46,932 bases of DNA from an uncultured Eubacteriales bacterium (GCA_934541205.1 CAKTDK010000002.1:1-46932), one strand, 5' to 3'; counted from the first letter of the stretch, positions 6,401 through 15,002 are shown. Numbers and translations: made by a program. The notes: generated by a model not told the origin, from the letters alone.

Positions 6401-8227
6401 TTATTCTCCTTTTGTAAGTAAATTTATCAGCTGTGACGCTGTAGTTGTTTCAGATGGTTCGCATCGTTTTAAAAGTCTGAGGCTTTGAGCAATTCCTTTT
6501 ACAATCGTATTTTTTCCTGCGTCGCCGTCAAGGGTTATATCTATATCCATTTCGGAGAGAAGTACTTCCGAAAGAAGAGTTTCTTTTCCAAAAGGATAAG
6601 AATATACAGTAACTTTTGTATTAAGATTTTTTTCTATATCGTTTTTTGATTTTTGGAAATCTTCCTTAAAAGCTTTTATATAATCTTCTTCGCTTTCACC
6701 TGTTTTTTCATAAACGCCGTTTCTGAAATCTTTGTCAATTCCGTATGAATTATGCATATCAAAGCTGTGGCTTTGAATCTCAAATATACCTTTTTCAACA
6801 TAAGGCCTTACGTCGTCAAATGAAAAGTGAGGGAACATAGCTTTGCCGGTATCTTTATAGGTATCTTTTCCGACGGAAACGCCTATAATGTTGATTGCGG
6901 CGCACATATTATATTTTTCAAGTATAGGCCCCGCAATGTCAAGGTTACTTTTATATCCGTCGTCAAAGGTTATTATAACAGGTTTTTCCGGCAAAGGCGT
7001 GCCTTTTTTTGTATAATTTATTATATCATTGAAAGTAACCGCCGTATATCCGTGGTCTTTCATGGTTTTTATATGGTTTTCAAAAACATCGGCGGAAATT
7101 GTAACATCATTTTCGGACGAAGGTGCAATATTATGATATAAAAGTACGGGGAGATTTTTTTCAATGTCGGGTTTTACATAAGGTCGTTTATAATTTTCTA
7201 TATGATTTTGGACATTTGAAGTATCCACAAAAACTCCGAAATCATTTGGAAAATAAACATCGGTATCATTAAACATTTTGGCAAGGAGCATTTCTCCTAC
7301 GCAGTTTCTGAAATGTTCACGGTCGTAAAAATACCGTGGATCATAGCTTATTGAATGATATCCCGAAAAATCCCAGTAGGGAGTAATTTTCGCAAGCTCT
7401 TTAAAAAACCTTTTCACATCTTCGTTATAATACATATCAAGCTCGGTATAATACATCGGAGATATAACCATTGTAAAATTTATGTTGTTGTCGGAACATA
7501 TTTTTTTTATATTTTTTATTGAGTTTAAACATTCATCAACAAATTCAAGATTTTCAAAATGGGGGAGAGGTTCATTAAAAACAGGATATTTTTCAAGGTA
7601 AGAATCCAAATCTCCGATAGGGTCTACATCTCTGACAGATTTGTCGTAAGCCCCCGTTTCGGGAACAAATACGGTATTTTCATCGGGAAGATATGTTTTT
7701 TTTGAAAGAGCGGTTATTTTGTCAAAGGCGTAGCTTGGATTTGACAAAAGATATTTGCCGTAAAAAAACAATTCTGAACTTCCCATAACTTTTGCGTGAA
7801 GAGTTTCTTTAACATCTTCTTCACCGTAATTATATTTTGTAAGCTCGGAAAGACCTATGTTTACAATAATATTTTTGGCAGTATAATTTTCTATTATATA
7901 TTTTGCAGTCATTTCAATATCGTAAAGGTCTCCGCCGTACATTATCATATTGTAAAATTTTGCGTTATAATATTTATCAAGAGAAGTTTTTGGAAAAGAA
8001 CTGGTTTTTGAACAGCCTATAATATAGGAATCATAGTTTTGATAGTTTTTGTCGAGATAATTTATTTTAGATATTCTTGGATTTTGTGTCATATTATAAG
8101 AATAGTTGTTATAAAGCTTATCCCCAAAAATTCCGAAAGGATCGATAAGGGCGTTAAATCCGGCGAAAAGCGCGGTACAAATAATTAATGTAATGAAAAA
8201 GATACTAAGCCATCGTTTTAATTTCAT
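6401..8227 (-). CDS. membrane-anchored SGNH (DltD/AlgX-like)-polysaccharide deacetylase fusion
   Basis: 608 aa with three parts. Residues about 5-26 form an N-terminal membrane anchor. Residues about 55-320 look like an SGNH-type domain of the DltD/AlgX kind: GCSKTSSF at 71-78 would supply the nucleophile Ser73, and YDREHF places Asp302 and His305 like the C-terminal DxxH. Residues about 358-600 are a NodB/CE4 deacetylase: LLYHNI, the Asp-containing TFDDGY at 420-425 and the metal-binding SHSFDMH at 486-492. The protein should act outside the cytoplasmic membrane, first handling an acyl group on a polymer and then removing N-acetyl groups from it, or editing the same chain. AAAGGA precedes the ATG. 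Transcribed between the MBOAT and the ACP genes. The SGNH call is less certain than the CE4 call. Confidence 0.8.
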   Translation of the reverse strand: MKLKRWLSIFFITLIICTALFAGFNALIDPFGIFGDKLYNNYSYNMTQNPRISKINYLDKNYQNYDSYIIGCSKTSSFPKTSLDKYYNAKFYNMIMYGGDLYDIEMTAKYIIENYTAKNIIVNIGLSELTKYNYGEEDVKETLHAKVMGSSELFFYGKYLLSNPSYAFDKITALSKKTYLPDENTVFVPETGAYDKSVRDVDPIGDLDSYLEKYPVFNEPLPHFENLEFVDECLNSIKNIKKICSDNNINFTMVISPMYYTELDMYYNEDVKRFFKELAKITPYWDFSGYHSISYDPRYFYDREHFRNCVGEMLLAKMFNDTDVYFPNDFGVFVDTSNVQNHIENYKRPYVKPDIEKNLPVLLYHNIAPSSENDVTISADVFENHIKTMKDHGYTAVTFNDIINYTKKGTPLPEKPVIITFDDGYKSNLDIAGPILEKYNMCAAINIIGVSVGKDTYKDTGKAMFPHFSFDDVRPYVEKGIFEIQSHSFDMHNSYGIDKDFRNGVYEKTGESEEDYIKAFKEDFQKSKNDIEKNLNTKVTVYSYPFGKETLLSEVLLSEMDIDITLDGDAGKNTIVKGIAQSLRLLKRCEPSETTTASQLINLLTKGE

Positions 8228-8245
8228 ATTTATCCGTCCTTTCTC

Positions 8246-9667
8246 TTAAAACTGAAAATACAAGAAGTTTGAAACAGTTCCCATAAAAAACAGCGACGTT
8301 GTCATTAAAATTCCGCAGTAAACGGGATGATACCATTTAGGCTTGTAATTATCCGCAATTTCCGAAGTGTTGGGAGTAAAAAAGCAGATTGCTGCACCGA
8401 TTATAGTTATAATTGTTATAAAAATATTATCTTTAAAATATGCTATACCTTGCGAAATAAATGAAGCGGTATCGGTAAAGAGAGGACCGATATCAAAAAG
8501 GCTTTTATAAACAGAAACTGCCTGAGTCATATTATTGCTGTCAAACAGTACCCTTGTGAGAAGAACAAAAAAGAAAGTAAGGCACCATGCTGGAAAAAAG
8601 GGAAGCTTTTTATCTTTTAAGGTCATGATGTTTGCTATGCATACCAAAATTCCGTTGGCAACACCCCAGAAAATATAGTGCCATCCTGCTCCGTGCCATA
8701 CACCCGACACTATAAAGGTTATAATCGTTGCAAGAATAAGTTTTGGAATTCTGTCGCCAAATTTAAAAATATTTCTGAATACATAATCGTTGAAAAACTG
8801 AGTAACGGTCATATTCCATCTTCGCCAAAAATCAGCAAAGTTACGTGCTTTATAAGGGGAATTGAAGTTTTGAGGAAGTCTTATATTGAAAAAAAGACCG
8901 AGGCCCAAAGCCATATCTATATATCCTGAAAAGTCAAAATAATATGCAAAGGTATAAGAAATTACGCCTCCCCAGCTTTCAAAGAAATTTCCTGTTCCCA
9001 TAATATTATAAAATTCTTGGGCGTGAGTAATCAGAGGATCGGCAATAAGAATTTTTTTTGCGCATCCTATGGAAAAAAGGAGTATTCCAAGCATTATATT
9101 TTTTTTATCAAACCTTTTAAAGCTTTCGCTTTTAAGCTGGTCTGCCATTTGATCATGGCGTATAATGGGACCGACAATAAGCTGAGGGAAAAAGGTTATA
9201 AAAACAAAAAAGTCAAGCAAAGAGCTTTTTTCGCTTTCTTTTCTATATACGTCGATAACATAAGCTAAAATTTGAAAGGTATAAAAAGATATTCCTATAG
9301 GAAGAATTATATTTTTTAATATATAATCCGTACCTAAGATCATATTTACATTATATAAAAAGAAATTTGTATATTTAAAGTAAAATAAAAGTCCCAGATT
9401 TTCTATAATTCCAAGGGTAAGAAAAAGCTTTGCTTTGAAACCGCGTTTTTCATCTTTGTTTATAAAGTAAATAATTATATAATTAAAAATAACCGTGCCT
9501 GCCAAAAGAGGGAGGAATAATATATTTCCCTGAGCATAGAAAAAAACAGACGCTATAACAAGCCATATTTTGCAAAATTTTATGTCACAGAATTTGCGCA
9601 GCAGCACAAATCCCGCAATGACTATTGGGAAAAACAAAAATATAAATTTATATGAAGAAAAAATCAT
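8246..9667 (-). CDS. MBOAT-family membrane O-acyltransferase (AlgI/DltB/PatA type)
   Basis: Polytopic membrane protein of 473 aa that should pass an acyl group through the membrane to an extracellular polymer. Signatures: the N-terminus IFSSYKFIFLFFP typical of AlgI-like proteins, GISFYTFQILAYVIDVY, FFPQLIVGPIIRH, YYFDFSGYIDMALGLG, FADFWRRWN and the catalytic histidine in SGVWHGAGWH (about residue 325). The start is set at the ATG at 9667, which has GGAGG 5 bases upstream; a longer reading to 9733 would run through the promoter. First gene of the operon that also encodes the SGNH/CE4 protein, ACP and FkbH. In AlgI systems the donor is unknown or acetyl; here a dedicated ACP is present, as in dlt. 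Confidence 0.92.
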   Translation of the reverse strand: MIFSSYKFIFLFFPIVIAGFVLLRKFCDIKFCKIWLVIASVFFYAQGNILFLPLLAGTVIFNYIIIYFINKDEKRGFKAKLFLTLGIIENLGLLFYFKYTNFFLYNVNMILGTDYILKNIILPIGISFYTFQILAYVIDVYRKESEKSSLLDFFVFITFFPQLIVGPIIRHDQMADQLKSESFKRFDKKNIMLGILLFSIGCAKKILIADPLITHAQEFYNIMGTGNFFESWGGVISYTFAYYFDFSGYIDMALGLGLFFNIRLPQNFNSPYKARNFADFWRRWNMTVTQFFNDYVFRNIFKFGDRIPKLILATIITFIVSGVWHGAGWHYIFWGVANGILVCIANIMTLKDKKLPFFPAWCLTFFFVLLTRVLFDSNNMTQAVSVYKSLFDIGPLFTDTASFISQGIAYFKDNIFITIITIIGAAICFFTPNTSEIADNYKPKWYHPVYCGILMTTSLFFMGTVSNFLYFQF

Positions 9668-9704
9668 TTTATCCTCCGAAAAACTTAAATTACAATCACA
9701 TTTT

Positions 9705-9733
9705 AGTATAAACATCAGGATATCTTTTGTCAA
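9705..9733 (-). promoter_or_regulatory. strong housekeeping promoter of the MBOAT-FkbH operon
   Basis: On the minus strand TTGACA (9733-9728), a 17-base spacer and TATACT (9710-9705) precede the MBOAT start by about 40 bases. It is close to the sigma-A consensus and argues for one transcript covering all four genes. Confidence 0.85.
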
Positions 9734-9834
9734 GATTTTAGAAAACGTACTTATAAAATAAAAAAGTTATTATAGATACCCAATAAAATAAGAAAAACAG
9801 GCACTTTATAGTTGAAAGGCAGGTAATAAATATA

Positions 9835-11385
9835 ATGGACTTGATTATTATAGAAGATTATGTGGAAAAAGTTTATGGCTTTGCCATAAATCATACTTAT
9901 TCTTATGAGGAAGCTGACGAGCTTTCTCAGGAAATACTATTTACTGCAGTAAAAGAGTTGCCTAAGCTTAGGAATGAAAATAAATTTGAACCTTGGCTTT
10001 GGGGAATTGCAAACAACGTATTAAAGGTTTTCAGGCGTAATATGGGAAAGCGTCGTGCTGAATATTCTTATGATATACTTGATGATATAAAGTATGACGA
10101 TGAATTTTTAAACCATATTGCAAACGAAGAACTGTATGATTTTCTACGGATAAAAATCGCTATGCTTTCTGAAATTTATCGCGATACAATTATTTTTTAT
10201 TATTATGATGGCCTTTCAATTAAGGAAATTTCCGAAAAAATGCAAACCTCTGAAGGTACAGTTGCATGGCGGCTTTCCGAAGCACGCAAAAAAATAAAAA
10301 AGGAGTATGAAAGTATGAACGAAACAATATTAAGACCTGTAAAGATGAATATAGATATTTACGGCAGCGGAAATTACGGATTTTGTAATATACCTTTTCC
10401 AAATGTATATATTAATGATCTAATTTCACAAAACATATTATATTATTGTTATGAGGAAGCAAAATCAGTACAGGAATTGGCAAAGCTTTGCGGTATACCG
10501 GCATACTATGTGGAAGAACGGTTAGAAAATCTTGTGAATCGAAATGCAGTTATAAAATTACAAAAAGGAAAATATAAAACAGATTTTATTATTTGGACAG
10601 ATGATTATTCCATTTATTGTGAAAAGAATATTGAAAAAGAATTATCGCCTATTGCTGATAAGCTTATTGAAGCATTAAAAAAATTGGCGAAAGAGGCTGA
10701 TAAAATTAGTTTTTATAAAGCCGAAAAAAACCAAACTGAGCTTTTTTATCTTTACGGGGTTATGGCTTTTGATTACCTTTCCCGTCATTTTTGCGATTTG
10801 AAATATCCGGAAATAAAACCAAATTATGATGGATATAAATGGCGTTATATTGCTTCAATGGAAAGCGGTACGCACCATAGAGCAGGCATAGGAATTCAAA
10901 GCAGCAGAAATCTTGAAAGCCGTGGTACGTTTTCTCATTATACTTATAAATTTGCAGATTTTATATTCAGAAAAATGATGCCTGATGATTACATTAATGT
11001 ATGTGAAGATATTCTTTTAAAGAAAAAAACAGACGATGAATATTCAGCGGCGAAAGCAATCTGCGAAGGATATATTATCAGAAACGAAAATGGTGAATTG
11101 CTATTGACTATACCTGCGTTTACAAAGGATCAAAAAAACCAACTTGATAGTTTAGTTATAAAATATATGTCTGAACTTATGCCGGAATATTCTGAAATTG
11201 TTAATAATTTTGCAGATAAATATAAAAAGTTATTTCCTAAACATTTATCTGAAGATGCGGACAGAATGATTCAAGGATTGTTTTTTGGATTTTATGAATA
11301 TATTGTTCTTTACGGGCAGAAAAAGGGATTAATAGAAAGTCCTGCACCCGGAAGTATATGTGATGTACTGATACAACATAAATAA
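9835..11385 (+). CDS. ECF-like RNA polymerase sigma factor with long C-terminal extension
   Basis: Residues 1-160 are a sigma-70 family protein: region 2 with YEEADELSQEILFTAVKEL and PWLWGIANNVLKVFRR, region 4 with YRDTIIFYYYDGLSIKEISE and GTVAWRLSEARKKIKK. An ordinary ECF factor would stop near residue 165, but this one continues to 516. Residues about 195-245 (SVQELAKLCGIPAYYVEERLENLVNRNAVI) look like a winged helix, and the remainder is a mixed alpha/beta region with no known family visible. No anti-sigma gene adjoins it, so the extension may be the sensor. Divergent from the MBOAT operon and separated from ilvE by a terminator. Confidence 0.85.
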   Translation: MDLIIIEDYVEKVYGFAINHTYSYEEADELSQEILFTAVKELPKLRNENKFEPWLWGIANNVLKVFRRNMGKRRAEYSYDILDDIKYDDEFLNHIANEELYDFLRIKIAMLSEIYRDTIIFYYYDGLSIKEISEKMQTSEGTVAWRLSEARKKIKKEYESMNETILRPVKMNIDIYGSGNYGFCNIPFPNVYINDLISQNILYYCYEEAKSVQELAKLCGIPAYYVEERLENLVNRNAVIKLQKGKYKTDFIIWTDDYSIYCEKNIEKELSPIADKLIEALKKLAKEADKISFYKAEKNQTELFYLYGVMAFDYLSRHFCDLKYPEIKPNYDGYKWRYIASMESGTHHRAGIGIQSSRNLESRGTFSHYTYKFADFIFRKMMPDDYINVCEDILLKKKTDDEYSAAKAICEGYIIRNENGELLLTIPAFTKDQKNQLDSLVIKYMSELMPEYSEIVNNFADKYKKLFPKHLSEDADRMIQGLFFGFYEYIVLYGQKKGLIESPAPGSICDVLIQHK

Positions 11386-11401
11386 AAAATGAAAGAAAAA
11401 T

Positions 11402-11450
11402 AAACCCGGTTGACTTTTTTAAAACTATTAAAGAAGTCAACCGGGTTTGT
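11402..11450. terminator. bidirectional terminator between the sigma factor and ilvE
   Basis: A 15-bp perfect stem (AAACCCGGTTGACTT / AAGTCAACCGGGTTT) with T-rich flanks on both sides lies between convergent genes. Confidence 0.9.
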
Positions 11451-11465
11451 TTTTATATTTAAATA

Positions 11466-12539
11466 TTATTTTACTTCAATTGTCCAGCCGAACTTATCTT
11501 CGACAGTTCCCCACTGGATACCTGTTAAATTATCGTAAAGCTTCTGGCTCAACTGGCCTATTTTTCCGCCGCCGATTTCCATAACTTTATCTTCATATTT
11601 TAAGGTTCCTACAGGAGAAATAACCGCAGCAGTTCCGCTTCCGAATACTTCTAGAAGTTTGCCGTCGTCGTAAGCTTTTTCAATTTCGTCTATTGTAATT
11701 CTTCTTTCCGATACTTTTATATTCCAGCTTTCAAGAAGTTCTATTACTGATTTTCTTGTTATACCGGGTAAAATACTTCCGCAAAGAGAGGGGGTGACTA
11801 CTTCGCCGTCGAGAACAAAGAAGATATTCATTGCTCCTACTTCTTCAATATATTTTCTTTCCACACCGTCAAGCCAAAGAACCTGAGAATAATTTTGCTG
11901 GTGAGCTTCTTCCTGAGCTATAAGAGACGAAGCATAGTTTCCTCCAGTTTTTACAAAGCCTGTTCCTCCTTTTACGGAGCGTACATATTTATCTTCAACA
12001 TAAATTTTTACCGGGTCAAGTCCTTCAGGATAATATGGACCGGAGGGAGAAAGAATTACCATATAAATATATTTTGAAGACGCTTTAACGCCTAATTTTG
12101 CTTCTGTTGCAATAATAAAAGGTCTTATGTAAAGAGAGGCGTTTTCAACATGAGGAATCCAGTCTTTTTCGATATCTACAAGTTTAATAAGTCCTTCAAG
12201 GGCTAATTCTTCGTCTATTTTGGGAATACAAAGCCTTTCGTTTGAATTATTAAGTCTTTTAAAGTTTTCCCAAGGCCTGAATAGCAGGATTCTTCCGTCA
12301 GCGGCACGATATGCCTTTAAACCTTCAAATACTTCCTGAGCATAATGAAGACAAGCAGCCGCAGGGTCAAGTTCAATAGGTCCGTAGGGGACTATTCTCG
12401 GATCATGCCATCCTATCCCTTCATCGTAATCCATTAAAAACATATAATCTGTAAAAATGCTTCCAAAGCCAAGTTTATGTTCGTCTACAGGTTTTTGTTT
12501 TAAATTTTCTGTTTTAACAAATTTTATTCTGTCAGCCAT
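11466..12539 (-). CDS. ilvE: branched-chain amino acid aminotransferase
   Basis: PLP enzyme of fold class IV that interconverts valine, leucine and isoleucine with their 2-oxo acids. 357 aa, the length of the larger eukaryote-like BCAT subgroup. The pyridoxal lysine is K197 in GFVKTGGNYASS. Also visible are YAQEVFEGLKAYR, FRPWENFKRLNNS, YIRPFIIA, EEVGAMNIFFV and GSGTAAVISPVG. GGGG lies about 9 bases before the ATG. It stands alone, without other ilv genes nearby. Confidence 0.95.
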   Translation of the reverse strand: MADRIKFVKTENLKQKPVDEHKLGFGSIFTDYMFLMDYDEGIGWHDPRIVPYGPIELDPAAACLHYAQEVFEGLKAYRAADGRILLFRPWENFKRLNNSNERLCIPKIDEELALEGLIKLVDIEKDWIPHVENASLYIRPFIIATEAKLGVKASSKYIYMVILSPSGPYYPEGLDPVKIYVEDKYVRSVKGGTGFVKTGGNYASSLIAQEEAHQQNYSQVLWLDGVERKYIEEVGAMNIFFVLDGEVVTPSLCGSILPGITRKSVIELLESWNIKVSERRITIDEIEKAYDDGKLLEVFGSGTAAVISPVGTLKYEDKVMEIGGGKIGQLSQKLYDNLTGIQWGTVEDKFGWTIEVK

Positions 12540-12636
12540 TTTTGTTGCCCCTAACTTTATTTAATTAAATTATTACAATTATACAATGTAAAAATTTCTT
12601 TTTCAATAACAAAAATATACAATTTTATATATATAA

Positions 12637-12882
12637 TTACTTGTGGTTTTGTTTATAGGTAAGAATAACTCCTACAGCCAAAAATGCAATTATTAAAATC
12701 ATAAAAATTATTTTAACAATATTATTTTCAGAAATTATAGGATATTGATAAAAAATTGCAAGTACCATAGCACATATCATGCAAATATTTCTGAAGATTT
12801 TTGGATTTTCACCTTTAATGCAGTTATATATAAAATAAATGCAGGCACATCCCAAACATAAAGTTATAATAATTTGGTTCAT
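12637..12882 (-). CDS. small membrane protein, 81 aa, unknown
   Basis: Three hydrophobic segments (about residues 3-20, 32-50 and 58-76) with a basic C-terminal tail, so probably an integral membrane protein. No family recognised. GGAG lies 11 bases before the ATG, which is long. Monocistronic, upstream of ilvE in the same orientation with a 97-base gap. Confidence 0.5.
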   Translation of the reverse strand: MNQIIITLCLGCACIYFIYNCIKGENPKIFRNICMICAMVLAIFYQYPIISENNIVKIIFMILIIAFLAVGVILTYKQNHK

Positions 12883-12950
12883 TTTAAACGACGCTCCTAT
12901 TGTAAAAAATATAAATTTATTATATACTATTGTTCTATGAAAATAAACAC

Positions 12951-12979
12951 TTGTAATTTTTAAAAATTTATGATATCAT
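12951..12979 (+). promoter_or_regulatory. promoter of tRNA-Arg
   Basis: TTGTAA, 17 bases, TATCAT, ending 25 bases before the mature tRNA. Confidence 0.6.
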
Positions 12980-13004
12980 ATATAAGCTTTTGAAATAAAT
13001 ATTT

Positions 13005-13081
<77 letters not shown>

Positions 13082-13083
13082 GC

Positions 13084-13132
13084 AAAAATCCTTTATAATT
13101 GGCTTTTTTAAGTCGTTTGTAAAGGATTTTTT
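13084..13132 (+). terminator. terminator of tRNA-Arg
   Basis: AAAATCCTTTA pairs with TAAAGGATTTT and is followed by Ts, 3 bases after the CCA end. Confidence 0.85.
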
Positions 13133-13233
13133 GATTTTTAAAAGATTTACTCTATATTTCTTAATATTTGATAACTTTTTGGCGACCTTTTTTGAAATAA
13201 AAAATAAACCTATTCCAATGATATAAATTTTGA

Positions 13234-13262
13234 TTGAAAATGCTATAAATATCCGCTATAGT
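13234..13262 (+). promoter_or_regulatory. promoter of the GNAT gene
   Basis: TTGAAA, 17 bases, TATAGT, ending 36 bases before the chosen start. Confidence 0.65.
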
Positions 13263-13297
13263 ATTGTATATAAAAATAGTAATTTATGGTGAGAATA

Positions 13298-13750
13298 ATG
13301 TTAGTAAAAAAAATATGCACAAATCCTGAATTCGCTGAAAAAGCGGCTTTGTGGTTTTCAAAAAAGTGGGGTATCAGTTTTAATACGTATTATGCCAGTA
13401 TAAAAGAATGTATTGAAAAAAAAGATAAAATTCCGCAATGGTACATTGTTTTAAACAATGATGATAAAATTATAGCCGGAGCCGGAGTTATTGATAATGA
13501 TTTTCATGACCGAAAAGATTTAACACCAAATTTATGCGCTTTGTTTGTTGAAGAAAAATATCGCGGACAAGGAATAGCTGGAAAAATATTAAACTTTGTA
13601 AGAAAAGATTTAGGAGCTATGGGATTTAAACAAGTATATTTAGTGACTGATCATACAGAGTTTTATGAGAGATATGGTTGGGAATTTTTTTGTATGGTAA
13701 CAGACAATGAAGGAGTTTTGGAAAGAATGTATGCAGCAGATACTTTATAA
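13298..13750 (+). CDS. GNAT-family N-acetyltransferase
   Basis: Acetyl-CoA dependent acetyltransferase of 150 aa with unknown acceptor. Motif A is LFVEEKYRGQGIAGKIL (the RGQGIA acetyl-CoA loop near residue 96), and motif B is HTEFYERYGWEF. GGTGAG lies just before the ATG at 13298; an ATG at 13286 overlaps that site. Stands alone between a promoter and a terminator. Substrate cannot be read from the sequence. Confidence 0.88.
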   Translation: MLVKKICTNPEFAEKAALWFSKKWGISFNTYYASIKECIEKKDKIPQWYIVLNNDDKIIAGAGVIDNDFHDRKDLTPNLCALFVEEKYRGQGIAGKILNFVRKDLGAMGFKQVYLVTDHTEFYERYGWEFFCMVTDNEGVLERMYAADTL

Positions 13751-13759
13751 TTGGGATAT

Positions 13760-13795
13760 AAAAGACTGTTTTATTATATTAAAACAGTCTTTTGT
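13760..13795 (+). terminator. terminator of the GNAT gene
   Basis: AAAAGACTGTTTTA and TAAAACAGTCTTTT form a 14-bp perfect stem with a 6-base loop. Confidence 0.9.
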
Positions 13796-13874
13796 ATAAT
13801 AAATTTAAAGTCATAAAGAATACTTCGTTAATTTTTTTCATATATTGTAAAAGATATTTACGGAGGTAATATTT

Positions 13875-14510
13875 ATGAATAATGAAACGTTTCCTTTCAA
13901 GCTGCATCCTTTAAAATATTCTTATGATGCTTTAGAAGATGTAATTGATAAAAAGACTGTTGAAATACATCATGACAAGCATTTAAAAAATTATGTGGAT
14001 AAATTAAACAAGGCTTTGGAAAATTATCCTCAGTTTCAAAGCTGGACTTTGGAAAAATTGTTGAAAAATGGATTTATGCTTCCGAATTTTCTGCAATGCG
14101 AGATTATTAAAAACGGCGGCGGAGTAAGCAATCATAATCTTTATTTTGATATTTTAAAACCGCCTTGTGAATGCAATATTCCGATTGGAATACTGGCAAA
14201 AAGCATTGACAAATGTTTTGGTTCTTTTTATGAATTTAAGAAAAATATGCAAAAAACTGCAGAAAATCAATTCGGTTCCGGGTATGCTTTTCTTGCAAGT
14301 GATAAAATGGGAGGTTTAAAAATAATTCCTTCAATTAACCAAAATTCACCTATTTCTTTAAATATGTATCCTATTATTCCTTTAGATGTTTGGGAACACG
14401 CTTATTATTTAAAATATCAAAACAGACGCAGCGAATATGTTGAAAAATTTTTCAGTATAATTGACTGGGAAAGATGCGAAGAAATTTATAAAGAAATTAT
14501 ACATATATGA
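13875..14510 (+). CDS. divergent Fe/Mn superoxide dismutase
   Basis: Dismutates superoxide in the cytoplasm. 211 aa. The four metal ligands can be placed as H32 (VEIHHDKHLKNY), H87 (VSNHNLYFD), D171 and H175 (PLDVWEHAYYLKYQNRR). Several positions usually aromatic tryptophan are changed: GSGYAFL instead of GSGWAWL, and NHNLYFD instead of NHSLFW. An insert KPPCECNIPIG adds two cysteines. GGAGGT lies before the ATG. Probably co-transcribed with the 57-aa gene that follows. Metal preference cannot be decided from sequence alone. Confidence 0.88.
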   Translation: MNNETFPFKLHPLKYSYDALEDVIDKKTVEIHHDKHLKNYVDKLNKALENYPQFQSWTLEKLLKNGFMLPNFLQCEIIKNGGGVSNHNLYFDILKPPCECNIPIGILAKSIDKCFGSFYEFKKNMQKTAENQFGSGYAFLASDKMGGLKIIPSINQNSPISLNMYPIIPLDVWEHAYYLKYQNRRSEYVEKFFSIIDWERCEEIYKEIIHI

Positions 14511-14553
14511 AAAATATTATAAAAAGCGGCAATAATAAATAAGGGTGATAAAA

Positions 14554-14727
14554 ATGGAATTTAAAGAAATACCTATGGGGCTTTCTATGGCTTTAGGACA
14601 AAATCCTGAAGCTATGAAAAAGTTTTGTTCTTTAACTGATGAAGAACAAAAACAAATCGTTGAACAGACGCATTTCATAAAATCTAAACAGGAAATGAAA
14701 AGCTTTGTTTCAAATACTTTGAAATAA
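14554..14727 (+). CDS. small conserved-looking protein, 57 aa
   Basis: Begins EFKEIPMGLSMALGQNPEAM and contains a helix ending SLTDEEQKQIVEQT. No family recognised and no membrane segment. The ATG at 14554 is taken because AAGGG lies 8 bases upstream; an in-frame GTG at 14545 is part of that site. Follows the superoxide dismutase at 43 bases, before a shared terminator. Confidence 0.65.
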   Translation: MEFKEIPMGLSMALGQNPEAMKKFCSLTDEEQKQIVEQTHFIKSKQEMKSFVSNTLK

Positions 14728-14784
14728 AAAACAGTTTTGAAGGAACTTTATTTATAAAAGATTCCTTCAAAACTGTTTTTTTTA
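14727..14784 (+). terminator. terminator after the SOD gene pair
   Basis: Long stem AACAGTTTTGAAGGAA / TTCCTTCAAAACTGTT followed by a run of nine Ts. Confidence 0.93.
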
Positions 14785-14846
14785 TGATTTATTTAAAAGG
14801 ATTTTCTTTTGAGATATAAATTTGTTTAAAAGATTACTTTGCATAT

Positions 14847-14879
14847 ACATAAAAGCGCCGTATTGCGGCGCTTTTATGT
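14847..14879. terminator. isolated GC-rich hairpin
   Basis: ACATAAAAGCGCCG pairs perfectly with CGGCGCTTTTATGT around a 5-base loop (14 bp). It stands in otherwise gene-free, AT-rich DNA between the SOD operon and the capsid operon and may insulate the two. Confidence 0.7.
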
Positions 14880-14970
14880 TTTAAAGATAAATTTTTATTC
14901 TGAAAAATAATGGTATTATAACGTATTAACTTATTAGAAAAAATCTATGTAATTTTGTTTTGGTTCATTG

Positions 14971-15002
14971 AAATTAATTTTTTAATATAGATAAATTAAT
15001 TT
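14971..15002. promoter_or_regulatory. paired palindromes before the capsid operon
   Basis: The self-complementary decamer AAATTAATTT occurs at 14971-14980 and again at 14993-15002, 22 bases apart, about two helical turns. The element is 118 bases upstream of the first capsid-operon gene and could be an operator. The rest of 14880-15119 holds no gene. Confidence 0.4.

Noticed and set aside
1..9733. Glycolytic genes and the FkbH operon as one functional operon.
   Set aside because: They are on opposite strands with a terminator and a regulatory locus between them; only the shared metabolite links them.
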